Positions 24,653 through 32,772 of a stretch of DNA of 64,000 nt are shown piece by piece. The notes beneath the pieces were generated by a model. That model had not been told where the DNA came from, searched no databases, and saw nothing but the letters and a program-made list of their open reading frames with translations. The DNA lies in NCBI GenBank assembly GCA_023957375.1, contig JAMLHB010000002.1, positions 992,001 to 1,056,000 on the forward strand. The letters are read 5' to 3'. Within the stretch, counting starts at the first letter, position 1. Every line of letters begins with the position of its first letter. This stretch comes from Flavobacteriales bacterium. GTDB taxonomy: Bacteria > Bacteroidota > Bacteroidia > Flavobacteriales_F > PHOS-HE28. Position numbers and translations under genes: made by a program.

Positions 24653-26929
24653 TCAGTCCTTCACCTCCACCACAAAGCGGAAACCGGGATTCCCCTTGTA
24701 CCCCGCCAGCTCTTCTTCAGTGCCTTCGCGGAACACCGCCCGGTCCGGGGGCACACCGGCCTGTTGCAAATAGGCGGCCACCCTGCTGCGGCGTACTTCG
24801 CCCAACTCCTTCACCGCTTGTTGTGCAGCAGCGGCCCCAACGGCTTCCACGCAACGTTCGGCTTCGGCGTTGCCTTTGGTGGCCGGGCTGCGGGCATCCA
24901 GAAAGGCTGAGAAGCTGCTGTCGCGCAGGCTCAGTTCCGTCACGCGCAAACTGTCCGCCTTGCCCAAGGGTGCGTGCAGGCCCAAGTGCTCCATCTTCAG
25001 GCGCCGGGCCGCCCATTCCTCCGTTTCCTGCCGCACATCGGCCACCGGTACCAATGAGGCCCGCAGTTCGGGCTTTTCCTTCAGCAAAGCGGCCAAGGCG
25101 TCCAGCGCCTGGCGCTGTTCCTTGCCTATGGCGGTGGCCAGGGGTAGGAAGCGCACCTCCTCCACGCCGGCATCCTCCTTGGCGCCGAATGCCCCGGCCA
25201 CCAGCTTCACCGGTGCAGCCACTGCCTTCACCACCAGGTTCTTCAGCACTTGCCACACAATGGGCCACGGTTTGAATTCCGGGTCGTTCAGGTCGCCCTT
25301 CACCGGAATGTCCAGGTCTATCTTACCGTGCACGTCTTTGAGCAGCGCGGCGCCGAGCCGCAGGGGCAGCACGTAGATGCCGGTGTCGTGCACGGTGGTC
25401 TTTTTGCCGAATTGCAGCCGGTCCACCCGCAGGTGGTTCCTGCTGTCGATCCGCCCGTCGTGGATGGTGGTGGTGCCTTGATAAGCCAATTTGCCAGCCA
25501 GGATCGGATGTGCGGCATACCAGCGGCTGTATGCATCCAGATCGGGCAGCACCAGGTCGTTCACGGAAAGGTCCGCGGCCACATTGCGGAAGTTCCCGGG
25601 GTCGAACTTGAAGGTGCTCTGCAGCATGCCGCGCCCGTTCAGCCGTGCCGAAGCGGCGAAGTCGGCCGTTCCTCCGGCCGTGGTGATGCGGCTGCTGTGC
25701 ACGCTCAATTGGTCCAGGGTGTAGCGGAAGGGCTTCTCGGGGGTGAAGTCCTCGAATTGCACGGTGCTGTTGGTCACCACCAAGCTATCGGCGGTGTACT
25801 GGTTGGCCACGAATTCCTGGCCCAGCATGCGGATGTAGTCGGCTAGCATCACGAAGATGTTGGCAGGGTCTGCGGCGAATGCGGCCGTGGTGCTGTCGTC
25901 GGTGGTGGCGTCCATCTTCAGCGCCTTGGTCCACGTGTTGCTGCCATCGGCCCATTGCTGGAAGCGGGTTGAGAACCCGTCGATGTGTACACGGGTGATC
26001 CGGAAGAGCTGGTCGCGTGCGTTCAGTGTGTCCAGCACCGTGCGTCCCTGCCGCAGGGCGATCAGCGATTGACCGTCCGCGCCGGTGACCTGCAGTCCAT
26101 TTAGCGCCAGGTTGCCGCTGGCGGCCAATGCGGCGGTATCGGCCCAGCTGTCCTCCAGGTTCAGCCCTAGGTCGAGGCTTCCGTGCAGGGCGGTGGTGTG
26201 CATCAGGTCCTGCAGGTAGGGCAGTAGCGGCTCCAAGGCCAAGGAGAGCAGGTCGGCATGCACGGCATACAGGCTGCGTTCGGTGTCTATCTTGAAGGTT
26301 CCGCCCAGCTCGCCGCCACCGTCGATGGTGAGGTGCAGGTCGAAATCCATCCGTGCATGTTGGGAAGTAATGCAGCTGCAATTGGCCATCAGGCCGGAGA
26401 TGCCGATGGGTGCCTTCAGCAGATCGCTGGCATACACGATCCTTCCCCCGGCAAGCTGGATATCCTCCATGCTGAACAGCACCGGGACGGTGTCCTCCGC
26501 ATCGGCCGTTCCCTCCCCTGCACCCAGTTCAAGCAGGTCGCTGAAATTGAACCGTTCGCCGTGCTGTTCAATGTGGAAATAGGGGTCGCGGATGCGCAGC
26601 TGGCGGAAACGCCAGTGTTTGTTCCGGAACCCGCTCCACAGGTCGCTTTTCACGGAAATGGAGCGCCAGGAGACAAACACTTCGCCGCCGTCCGGTTCCA
26701 TGCACTTCACCCCGTCCAACGCATAAGTGAAGGTGAAGGGGTTCAGGGTGATGCTTTCGATGGTCACCCGGCGGTTGATCCACTCCACGCTGTGTGCCTC
26801 GATGTAGCGCTTCAGCAGGTAGGGCAACAGGTAGGCCGTGAGCCCCAGGAGCAGGGCCACCGTGCCCGCAGCGATCAAAAGCCAGCGCCTCAACCCCCTC
26901 CCCCGCCGGGGTGTTTGTTCGGGAACCAT
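24653..26929 (-). CDS. DUF748 (AsmA-like) envelope protein
   Basis: 758 residues from the ATG at 26929. One N-terminal transmembrane helix (about 15-38; WLLIAAGTVALLLGLTAYLL) is followed by a long periplasmic part in DUF748/AsmA style (VEWINRRVTIESITLNPFTF, RQLRIRDPYFHIEQHG). The C-terminal half contains TLDQLSVHSSRIT, then a DIPVKGDLNDPEFKPWPIVWQ signature near residue 560, and an OmpA-like tail. AsmA-like proteins form long hydrophobic grooves that bridge the membranes and move lipid, which suggests a role in outer-membrane homeostasis. A -7-like box GACATTTG (26935-26942, minus) lies 5 bases before the start. Confidence 0.85.
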   Translation of the reverse strand: MVPEQTPRRGRGLRRWLLIAAGTVALLLGLTAYLLPYLLKRYIEAHSVEWINRRVTIESITLNPFTFTYALDGVKCMEPDGGEVFVSWRSISVKSDLWSGFRNKHWRFRQLRIRDPYFHIEQHGERFNFSDLLELGAGEGTADAEDTVPVLFSMEDIQLAGGRIVYASDLLKAPIGISGLMANCSCITSQHARMDFDLHLTIDGGGELGGTFKIDTERSLYAVHADLLSLALEPLLPYLQDLMHTTALHGSLDLGLNLEDSWADTAALAASGNLALNGLQVTGADGQSLIALRQGRTVLDTLNARDQLFRITRVHIDGFSTRFQQWADGSNTWTKALKMDATTDDSTTAAFAADPANIFVMLADYIRMLGQEFVANQYTADSLVVTNSTVQFEDFTPEKPFRYTLDQLSVHSSRITTAGGTADFAASARLNGRGMLQSTFKFDPGNFRNVAADLSVNDLVLPDLDAYSRWYAAHPILAGKLAYQGTTTIHDGRIDSRNHLRVDRLQFGKKTTVHDTGIYVLPLRLGAALLKDVHGKIDLDIPVKGDLNDPEFKPWPIVWQVLKNLVVKAVAAPVKLVAGAFGAKEDAGVEEVRFLPLATAIGKEQRQALDALAALLKEKPELRASLVPVADVRQETEEWAARRLKMEHLGLHAPLGKADSLRVTELSLRDSSFSAFLDARSPATKGNAEAERCVEAVGAAAAQQAVKELGEVRRSRVAAYLQQAGVPPDRAVFREGTEEELAGYKGNPGFRFVVEVKD

Positions 26930-27052
26930 GGGTGCAAATGTCCGAACTGGAGCGCTGCGCCACCTGCCGGGGCGACCCCGTCCGTGATATTCCACCAGTC
27001 CTGCATAAAGCCTTCAGGAACCGCCCATTAAGCAGGTCCCTTTTCAACTTCG

Positions 27053-27060
27053 TATCTTTG
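27053..27060 (+). promoter_or_regulatory. -7 box TATCTTTG upstream of the small GNAT gene
   Basis: Exact TAnnTTTG with 56 bases of leader to the ATG at 27117. The leader contains a GC-rich imperfect hairpin (GCCGGTGCCGGCAGTACTGC region). Confidence 0.6.
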
Positions 27061-27116
27061 TGGCGCCGGTGCCGGCAGTACTGCTGGCGGTTGCATCCGG
27101 GAACCAACATACAACC

Positions 27117-27419
27117 ATGAGCGATTATACCCAGATCCCGTTGATCAACGACGCAAGTTCGCGCCAGTTCGAAATGGAAGTGGAGGGCCGCATGGCCAAG
27201 GTGGAATATGAACTGAACGGCACCAAAATGTTCCTGACGCACGCCAAGGTGCCCAAGGCACTGGAAGGAAAGGGGGTGGGCGTGGCCATTGTGGAACGGG
27301 TGTTCAATTACATCGAAGAGAACAACCTGAAGTTGGTGCCCATGTGCGCATTCGTCACCGCACACCTGCGCAAGCACCCCGAGTGGAAACGCATCGTGGA
27401 AAAGGGCGTGGAGGTGTGA
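27117..27419 (+). CDS. Small GNAT-family N-acetyltransferase (YjdJ/GCN5-related)
   Basis: 100 residues, the size of the minimal YjdJ/GTNAT-type N-acetyltransferases. The acetyl-CoA loop is KALEGKGVGVAIVERVFNYI (about 56-75) and the family's C-terminal VPMCAFVTAHLRKHPEWKRIV motif is present. The start follows a strong -7 box with a 56-base leader. Acceptor unknown. It stands 80 bases upstream of gltX on the same strand, and gltX has its own probable -7 box (TAATTTCG at 27436-27443). Confidence 0.88.
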   Translation: MSDYTQIPLINDASSRQFEMEVEGRMAKVEYELNGTKMFLTHAKVPKALEGKGVGVAIVERVFNYIEENNLKLVPMCAFVTAHLRKHPEWKRIVEKGVEV

Positions 27420-27499
27420 ACGACGACGGGCCGCCTAATTTCGCGCCCCCGGAAGATCGGGCTTGAAAACATCCCGGGCTGCGGGCCCGGCCGGAAAGA

Positions 27500-29035
27500 A
27501 TGTCGGTACGCGTAAGGTTTGCACCCAGCCCCACGGGGCCGTTGCACATGGGCGGAGTGCGCACCGCGCTCTACAACTACTTGTTCGCGCGCAAGCACGG
27601 CGGGCAATTCCTGCTGCGGATCGAGGATACCGACCAAACGCGGTTCGTGCCGGGGGCGGAGGAATACATCCGCAAGTCTTTGGCCTGGTGCGGCCTGAGG
27701 ACCGATGAGGACCCCTGGCAGGGCGGCCCGCACGGACCCTACCGCCAAAGCGAACGCAAGCACCTCTACCGGTCCTATGCCGAGCAGTTGGTGAAGGAGG
27801 GCAAGGCCTATTATGCCTTCGATACGGCGGATGAGCTGGAAGCCATGCGCGAACGCCTTAAGGCGGCGGGGGCATCAGCCCCCGCCTACAACGCGGTCAC
27901 GCGCGATCACATGCGCAACAGCCTTTCGCTCAGCACCTCCGAAACGCAAGAGCGGATCGACCGGGGCGACGCGCACGTGATCCGCCTGAAGGTGCCCCGG
28001 CAGGCCGAGGTGCGCTTCGAGGACCTGATCCGCGGATGGGTGACCGTGCACAGCAGCCACTTGGACGACAAGGTGCTGTACAAAAGTGACGGCATGCCCA
28101 CATACCACTTGGCCAACATCGTGGACGACCACCTCATGGGGATCACCCACGTGATCCGCGGCGAGGAGTGGCTGCCCAGCGCCCCGACGCACGTGCTGCT
28201 GTATGAGGCCTTCGGGTGGGAAAGGCCCGCCTTCGCCCACTTGCCGCTGATCCTCAAGCCGGACGGCAACGGCAAGCTCAGCAAGCGCGACGGCGACCGC
28301 CTCGGTTTCCCCGTGTTCCCCTTGGATTGGCAGGATCCCGCCACCGGCGAGCGCAGCAGCGGCTATCGCGAACGCGGGTACTTCCCCGAGGCCTTCATCA
28401 ACATGCTGGCCCTGCTGGGCTGGAACCCGGGCACCGACCAGGAGGTCATGTCCCTGGAAGAACTCACCGCCCTGTTCGACCTGGAGCGCGTGCACAAGGG
28501 CGGCGCCCGGTTCAACCCCGAGAAGGCGCGCTGGTTCAACCAGCAGTACCTCCGCCAGCAGCCGGACGCGGAACTAGGGGCCCAACTCCAGCAATTGTTG
28601 GCCACCAAGGGCATTGCCTCCACCGGGGAAAAAGCCGTTGCGGCGGCCGCCCTGCTGAAAGAGCGCGCCACCTTCGCAGCGGACATGCTGGAGGGTGAAT
28701 ACCTCTTCACCACCGGCTCACCCTTGGAGCACAACAGGGAGGCCGTGGATGAGCTGCAAAAGCGCTGGAAGCCGGGTACCGCCGCCGCACTGGCCACCTT
28801 CATCGCCAAGGTGGGCGCCATCACGGTGGCCGATGCTCCCGCATTTGAACAGGCCTTCAACCAGGCGTTGGAGGAGCACGGGTTGAAAATGGGACAGCTC
28901 ATGCCCGCTTATCGGCTGTGCGTGGCCGGGCGGATGCAGGGACCGGGCATGTTCGACGTCAGCGCGATCTTGGGCCGCGATGAAGTGCTTTCCCGCTTGG
29001 AAACCGGCCTGAAGACCGGATCGACATGGGGCTGA
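27500..29035 (+). CDS. gltX: Glutamate--tRNA ligase
   Basis: 511 residues of a class I aminoacyl-tRNA synthetase. The HIGH-type motif is in FAPSPTGPLHMGGVRTALYN (residues 7-26). The KMSKS-type motif is KLSKRDGDRLG (about residue 258), the form usual for bacterial GluRS. The C-terminal ~150 residues are the helical anticodon-binding domain. The ORF overlaps the start of folB by 10 bases, which implies translational coupling. GatA is encoded elsewhere in the window, so whether this GluRS is discriminating or also charges tRNA-Gln cannot be read directly. Confidence 0.96.
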   Translation: MSVRVRFAPSPTGPLHMGGVRTALYNYLFARKHGGQFLLRIEDTDQTRFVPGAEEYIRKSLAWCGLRTDEDPWQGGPHGPYRQSERKHLYRSYAEQLVKEGKAYYAFDTADELEAMRERLKAAGASAPAYNAVTRDHMRNSLSLSTSETQERIDRGDAHVIRLKVPRQAEVRFEDLIRGWVTVHSSHLDDKVLYKSDGMPTYHLANIVDDHLMGITHVIRGEEWLPSAPTHVLLYEAFGWERPAFAHLPLILKPDGNGKLSKRDGDRLGFPVFPLDWQDPATGERSSGYRERGYFPEAFINMLALLGWNPGTDQEVMSLEELTALFDLERVHKGGARFNPEKARWFNQQYLRQQPDAELGAQLQQLLATKGIASTGEKAVAAAALLKERATFAADMLEGEYLFTTGSPLEHNREAVDELQKRWKPGTAAALATFIAKVGAITVADAPAFEQAFNQALEEHGLKMGQLMPAYRLCVAGRMQGPGMFDVSAILGRDEVLSRLETGLKTGSTWG

Positions 29036-29376
29036 TCGAAGTGAAGGGAATACGGGTGTATGCCTACCATGGCTGCCTTTCCGAGGAGGGCCGCATTGGT
29101 GGGCACTACCGCGTGGATGTGGCGGTGGAAGGCGACATGGCGCGTGCCGAGCGGTCCGACAAACTTGCCGACACCATTGACTACAGCCGGGTAACGGCCA
29201 TTGTGGTGGAGGAAATGGCCGTGCGCTCCAAGCTGATCGAGCATGTGGCGGCACGTATCCTTGCGGCCTTGCACAAGGAGTGGCCCCACGGGTTCACTTG
29301 GCGCGTGAGGTTGGAAAAAGAGCATCCCCCCATTGCCGGGGCGGTGGACTGCGTGGTGTACACGGTGGCGGGTTGA
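29026..29376 (+). CDS. folB: Dihydroneopterin aldolase
   Basis: 116 residues, the normal FolB length. The start MGLIEVKGIRVYAYHGCLSEEG matches the conserved N-terminal strand, including the active-site region around the Tyr-His-Gly and Glu; TIDYSRVTAIVVEEMA and the VRLEKEHPPIAGAVD C-terminal block follow. The enzyme cleaves 7,8-dihydroneopterin to 6-hydroxymethyl-dihydropterin in folate synthesis. The gene overlaps the end of gltX by 10 bases and is followed by tRNA-Cys. Confidence 0.94.
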   Translation: MGLIEVKGIRVYAYHGCLSEEGRIGGHYRVDVAVEGDMARAERSDKLADTIDYSRVTAIVVEEMAVRSKLIEHVAARILAALHKEWPHGFTWRVRLEKEHPPIAGAVDCVVYTVAG

Positions 29377-29387
29377 GCTGAACCGTT

Positions 29388-29395
29388 TATCTTCG
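29388..29395 (+). promoter_or_regulatory. -7 box TATCTTCG of tRNA-Cys
   Basis: Matches the TAnnTTCG variant of the Bacteroidota -7 box, 45 bases before the mature tRNA 5' end and 12 bases after the folB stop. Confidence 0.55.
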
Positions 29396-29440
29396 CGGCC
29401 TTGCTGCGGGGCGGGAAGCCCGCCTGTAAATTGAAATACT

Positions 29441-29511
29441 GGTCGCGTGGCCGAGTGGTTAGGCACAGCTCTGCAAAAGCTGCTACTGCGGTTCGAGTCC
29501 GCACGCGACCT
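29441..29511 (+). tRNA. tRNA-Cys (anticodon GCA)
   Basis: A 71-nt cloverleaf can be drawn. The acceptor stem is GGTCGCG/CGCGACC (29441-29447 with 29504-29510). The anticodon stem CAGCT/AGCTG encloses loop CTGCAAA with anticodon GCA. The T arm is TGCGG TTCGAGT CCGCA. The discriminator base is T (29511), as required for tRNA-Cys. The 3' CCA is not encoded. Confidence 0.97.
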
Positions 29512-29518
29512 CTACAAG

Positions 29519-29538
29519 CGCCCCGCCCCGGGGCGTTT
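29519..29538 (+). terminator. GC-rich hairpin after tRNA-Cys
   Basis: A 6-bp stem CGCCCC/GGGGCG (29519-29524 with 29530-29535), a 5-base loop and TTT after it. It lies 8 bases beyond the tRNA 3' end. The short T run makes this a modest intrinsic terminator. Confidence 0.6.
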
Positions 29539-29612
29539 GCCGTTTGCCCACCTTTGCGGGCCCATACCGATCGCGCCCGTTCCACGTTGAGACCTCCGTA
29601 GCTTCGGCCCGC

Positions 29613-31982
29613 ATGCGAACGATCCCCTTCCTGCTGCTTGGCGCAGCCTTTGTGACCATGGCCCCCGGGTTGCAGGCCCAGCCCGCCATCGGCCAATGGC
29701 GCGACCACTTCCAGTACCGCAACACCTTGGCCGTGGTACAGGGTGGCAACAACATGTACTGCGCCACCACCACGGCCGTGTTCAAATACAGCCTGCAAAC
29801 CGGGGAAACGGAACGCTACAACAAGGTGAACCGGCTGAACGACGTGGACATCCTTTCCGTGGCCTGGAACGCCGGTGGGCAACGCCTGCTGGTGGGCTAC
29901 AGGAACGGCAACCTGGACCTGGTGGGGGACCAGGGCACCATCAACATGCCCGACATCAAGCGCAGCAGCGTAGTGGGCAACAAGGGCATCTACTGCATCG
30001 CGGTCCGGGATGACCTGGCCTATTTGGGCTGCGGCTTCGGCATCGTGGTGGTGGACTTGGTGCGCATGGAAGTGAAGGATACCTGGTTGATCGGTCCCAA
30101 CGCCGCCCAGCTGCAGGTCAACAGCATCGCCTTCCACAACGATTCCATCTATGCGGCCACGCAGGCCGGGCTGTACGCCGCATGGCAGGGGGCGGCCAAT
30201 CTTGCGGCATTTTCCAACTGGCACAAGCGTACCGACCTGCCCGGCGCCAACGGAGCCTTCACAAAAGTGCTTGGGTTCAGTGGCCGCTTAGTGGTGAACC
30301 GCAGGGTGAGCGAACAGGAAGAGCTGGACCTTGATACCATCTACTACTACGATGCCGGATGGCAGGTGCTCAGCGGGGCTGCGGGCGGCTTCAACCGCAA
30401 CATCACCGTATCCGGTGATGGGGAGTACCTCACCATCACCGGCCGCAACCGCATCCGTGAATTCAACCAGGGCCTGTCCGAGGTGAACTATATCGACCAT
30501 TTCGGTTCACAAGCATTGAACCCGCATGATGCCCTGCGGACCGACGCGGGCTCGCTGTGGATCGCCACGGCAGGAAGCGGCCTGGTGCAGTTCCATGGCT
30601 TCAACGACTACGCGGTGATCGCGCCCAATGGACCCGCCAACAATACCTGCTACCGGATGGCCATTGCCCAGGATTGGCTCTATGTAACCACCGGAGGCAC
30701 CACGGGCACTTGGGGCTTCAAATACCGCAAGGAGGGCGTGCACTACTTAATGGACGGGCAATGGCACACCACCAACAGAACCAATGACCCGCTCTTTGCC
30801 TCGGGCGCGAACGACTATGGGGAGGCTCTCAACGATGTCCTTGCCGTGCAAGTGGACCCTAACGACGGATCGCATGCTTACGTCTCCAGTTGGGACGACG
30901 GGGTTCTGGAGATGCGCAACGGCCATGGCACGGCATTCTTCGGCCCGGACAACAGTACCCTGCAGCGCTTTCAGAACAGCAGCTCCAACAGCGACCCCAC
31001 CCAGGTGGCAGGTTTGGCCTTCGACGACAAGGGGAACCTATGGGCCACCAACAGCCATTGCACCCAGCCCATCAGCGTGCGGCTTAAGGGTGGGTCGTGG
31101 TACAACGGCAACGTAGGCAATGTGCTGGGGAACAACACCCTGCTGTCGGACCTCATTGTGGCCAAAAACGGGGACAAGTGGGTCATCAGGCCATGGGGGC
31201 ACGGGCTGTTGGTGTACTCCGACAATGAGACGCCCACCCAACCCGGTGACGACCGCGCCAAAGTGCTCACCACCTTCGAAGGGGAAGGCAAACTGCCTTC
31301 GTTGGACGTCCTCAGCGTGGCCGAGGACCTCGACGGTTACATCTGGGTGGGCACCGGCAAGGGCGTGGCCGTGTTCTACAATCCCGACCTGGTATTTTCC
31401 ACCAGCAACTTCGATTGCCAACAGATCCTGATCCAACAGGACGGCAACTGGCAGATCCTGCTGGAAACCGAATCGGTGAGCAGCATCGTGGTGGATGGCG
31501 CCAACCGCAAATGGTTGGGCACCCAAAGCAGCGGCGTGTACTTAGTGAGCGCGGACGGCACCGAGCAGCTTGCCCACTATACCATGGACAACAGCCCGCT
31601 TCCCAGCAACAACATCATCTGCATGGCCATGAACGGAACCACCGGCGAACTCTTCATCGGCACGGACCAAGGCATCGTGAGCTACCGCAGCGATGCCACC
31701 GCGGGATTGAAAAAGGCCGAGTGCGCCAGCGTGTTCCCCAACCCGGTGCGCGAAAACTTCACCGGTCCGGTGGCCATCACCGGCCTGGTGCGGGGCAGCG
31801 ATGTGCGCATCACCGACATGGCCGGCAACCTGGTGTACCACACCGTCTCCAAGGGGGGGCAGGCCACCTGGCCAGTAACCGACATGAACGGGCGGCGCGT
31901 GGCCACCGGAGTATACCTGGTGCTGGCCATGGAGCCCGATGGCGCGGGCAAGTGCAACACCAAGGTGGCCGTGGTGCGGTAA
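29613..31982 (+). CDS. porZ: PorZ-like T9SS attachment-complex protein with two-component-regulator-type propellers
   Basis: 789 residues from the ATG at 29613, with a signal peptide ending in GLQAQ. The N-terminal region begins IGQWRDHFQYRNTLAVVQGGNNMYCATTTAVF, the characteristic start of the PorZ propeller; two seven-bladed propellers of the regulator type follow (to about residue 690). A T9SS type A sorting domain ends the chain (VFPNPVRENFTGPVAI ... ATGVYLVLAM). In Porphyromonas, PorZ sits in the PorU-PorV-PorQ-PorZ complex that attaches cargo to A-LPS. A -7-like box CACCTTTG lies at 29549-29556. recO follows 8 bases later, so the two are probably cotranscribed. Confidence 0.88.
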   Translation: MRTIPFLLLGAAFVTMAPGLQAQPAIGQWRDHFQYRNTLAVVQGGNNMYCATTTAVFKYSLQTGETERYNKVNRLNDVDILSVAWNAGGQRLLVGYRNGNLDLVGDQGTINMPDIKRSSVVGNKGIYCIAVRDDLAYLGCGFGIVVVDLVRMEVKDTWLIGPNAAQLQVNSIAFHNDSIYAATQAGLYAAWQGAANLAAFSNWHKRTDLPGANGAFTKVLGFSGRLVVNRRVSEQEELDLDTIYYYDAGWQVLSGAAGGFNRNITVSGDGEYLTITGRNRIREFNQGLSEVNYIDHFGSQALNPHDALRTDAGSLWIATAGSGLVQFHGFNDYAVIAPNGPANNTCYRMAIAQDWLYVTTGGTTGTWGFKYRKEGVHYLMDGQWHTTNRTNDPLFASGANDYGEALNDVLAVQVDPNDGSHAYVSSWDDGVLEMRNGHGTAFFGPDNSTLQRFQNSSSNSDPTQVAGLAFDDKGNLWATNSHCTQPISVRLKGGSWYNGNVGNVLGNNTLLSDLIVAKNGDKWVIRPWGHGLLVYSDNETPTQPGDDRAKVLTTFEGEGKLPSLDVLSVAEDLDGYIWVGTGKGVAVFYNPDLVFSTSNFDCQQILIQQDGNWQILLETESVSSIVVDGANRKWLGTQSSGVYLVSADGTEQLAHYTMDNSPLPSNNIICMAMNGTTGELFIGTDQGIVSYRSDATAGLKKAECASVFPNPVRENFTGPVAITGLVRGSDVRITDMAGNLVYHTVSKGGQATWPVTDMNGRRVATGVYLVLAMEPDGAGKCNTKVAVVR

Positions 31983-31990
31983 CAACCCCG

Positions 31991-32701
31991 ATGGCACCGG
32001 TCCTGCTGCAGACCACCCGCGCCATTGCCCTGCGCACGTTCAAGCATGGCGACCGGTCCGTGGTGCTGAAGGCCTATACCGAAGCCTTCGGCCTGAGGTC
32101 CTATATGGCGCGTACCGGCAAGCAGGGGTCTGTTCAACCCATGCACCTGCAACCCTTGGCCCGTTTGGAACTGGTGGTGACCGAAAACCGCGAGCGCGAA
32201 CTCCACGCCGTGCGCGAAGCGCGCCTCCTGAAGCCCTACACGGGCATTCCCGCCGATCCCCGGCGGGGCATGGTGCTGCTGTTCACCCAGGAGGTCTTGT
32301 ACCGCACCCTGCGGGAAAGTGCGCCCGATCCTGCGCTCTTCGCCTTTGCCATGGAGCTGCTGGAGGCCATCGATACCGGTGGCAGTCTGGGCCGGTTACC
32401 CTTGGACCTTATGGCCGGGCTCGCACGGCACTTGGGGTTCCTGCCCGAACCTCCACGGCCGGGCCAAGACCGTTTCGACCTGCGGGATGGCTGTTTTTTC
32501 CATGGCCCTTCCCCGCACGCCTTTTGCCTGGGACCCGAGGCCTCCTCGGCATTCGCCCAGTTGCTGGCTCCCGGTCCGCACCGCTTCACACCGGCGGAGC
32601 GGAAAGCCTTGCTGGAAACCTTGCTGGCCTATTTCCGCTTCCACGTGGAAGGTTTCGGGGAACTCCGCTCGCCGGAGATCTTGCACGAACTGCTTCTTTG
32701 A
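31991..32701 (+). CDS. recO: DNA repair protein RecO
   Basis: 236 residues, typical size. The N-terminal OB-like domain begins LLQTTRAIALRTFKHGDRSV and continues VLKAYTEAFGLRSYMARTGK; the helical C-terminal domain ends RSPEILHELLL. The zinc-binding cysteines of some RecO proteins are not evident; only two Cys are seen. RecO loads RecA on SSB-coated DNA in the RecFOR pathway, and SSB is encoded twice elsewhere in this window. The ATG lies 8 bases after the porZ stop; synteny of porZ and recO is common in Bacteroidota. Confidence 0.93.
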   Translation: MAPVLLQTTRAIALRTFKHGDRSVVLKAYTEAFGLRSYMARTGKQGSVQPMHLQPLARLELVVTENRERELHAVREARLLKPYTGIPADPRRGMVLLFTQEVLYRTLRESAPDPALFAFAMELLEAIDTGGSLGRLPLDLMAGLARHLGFLPEPPRPGQDRFDLRDGCFFHGPSPHAFCLGPEASSAFAQLLAPGPHRFTPAERKALLETLLAYFRFHVEGFGELRSPEILHELLL

Positions 32702-32772
32702 ACCCGCACCGGCAAGGCTAAATTCGTGCGCGCCGCGCCTCCGGCAAGACCACTTGGCCACCTGCCCACCCC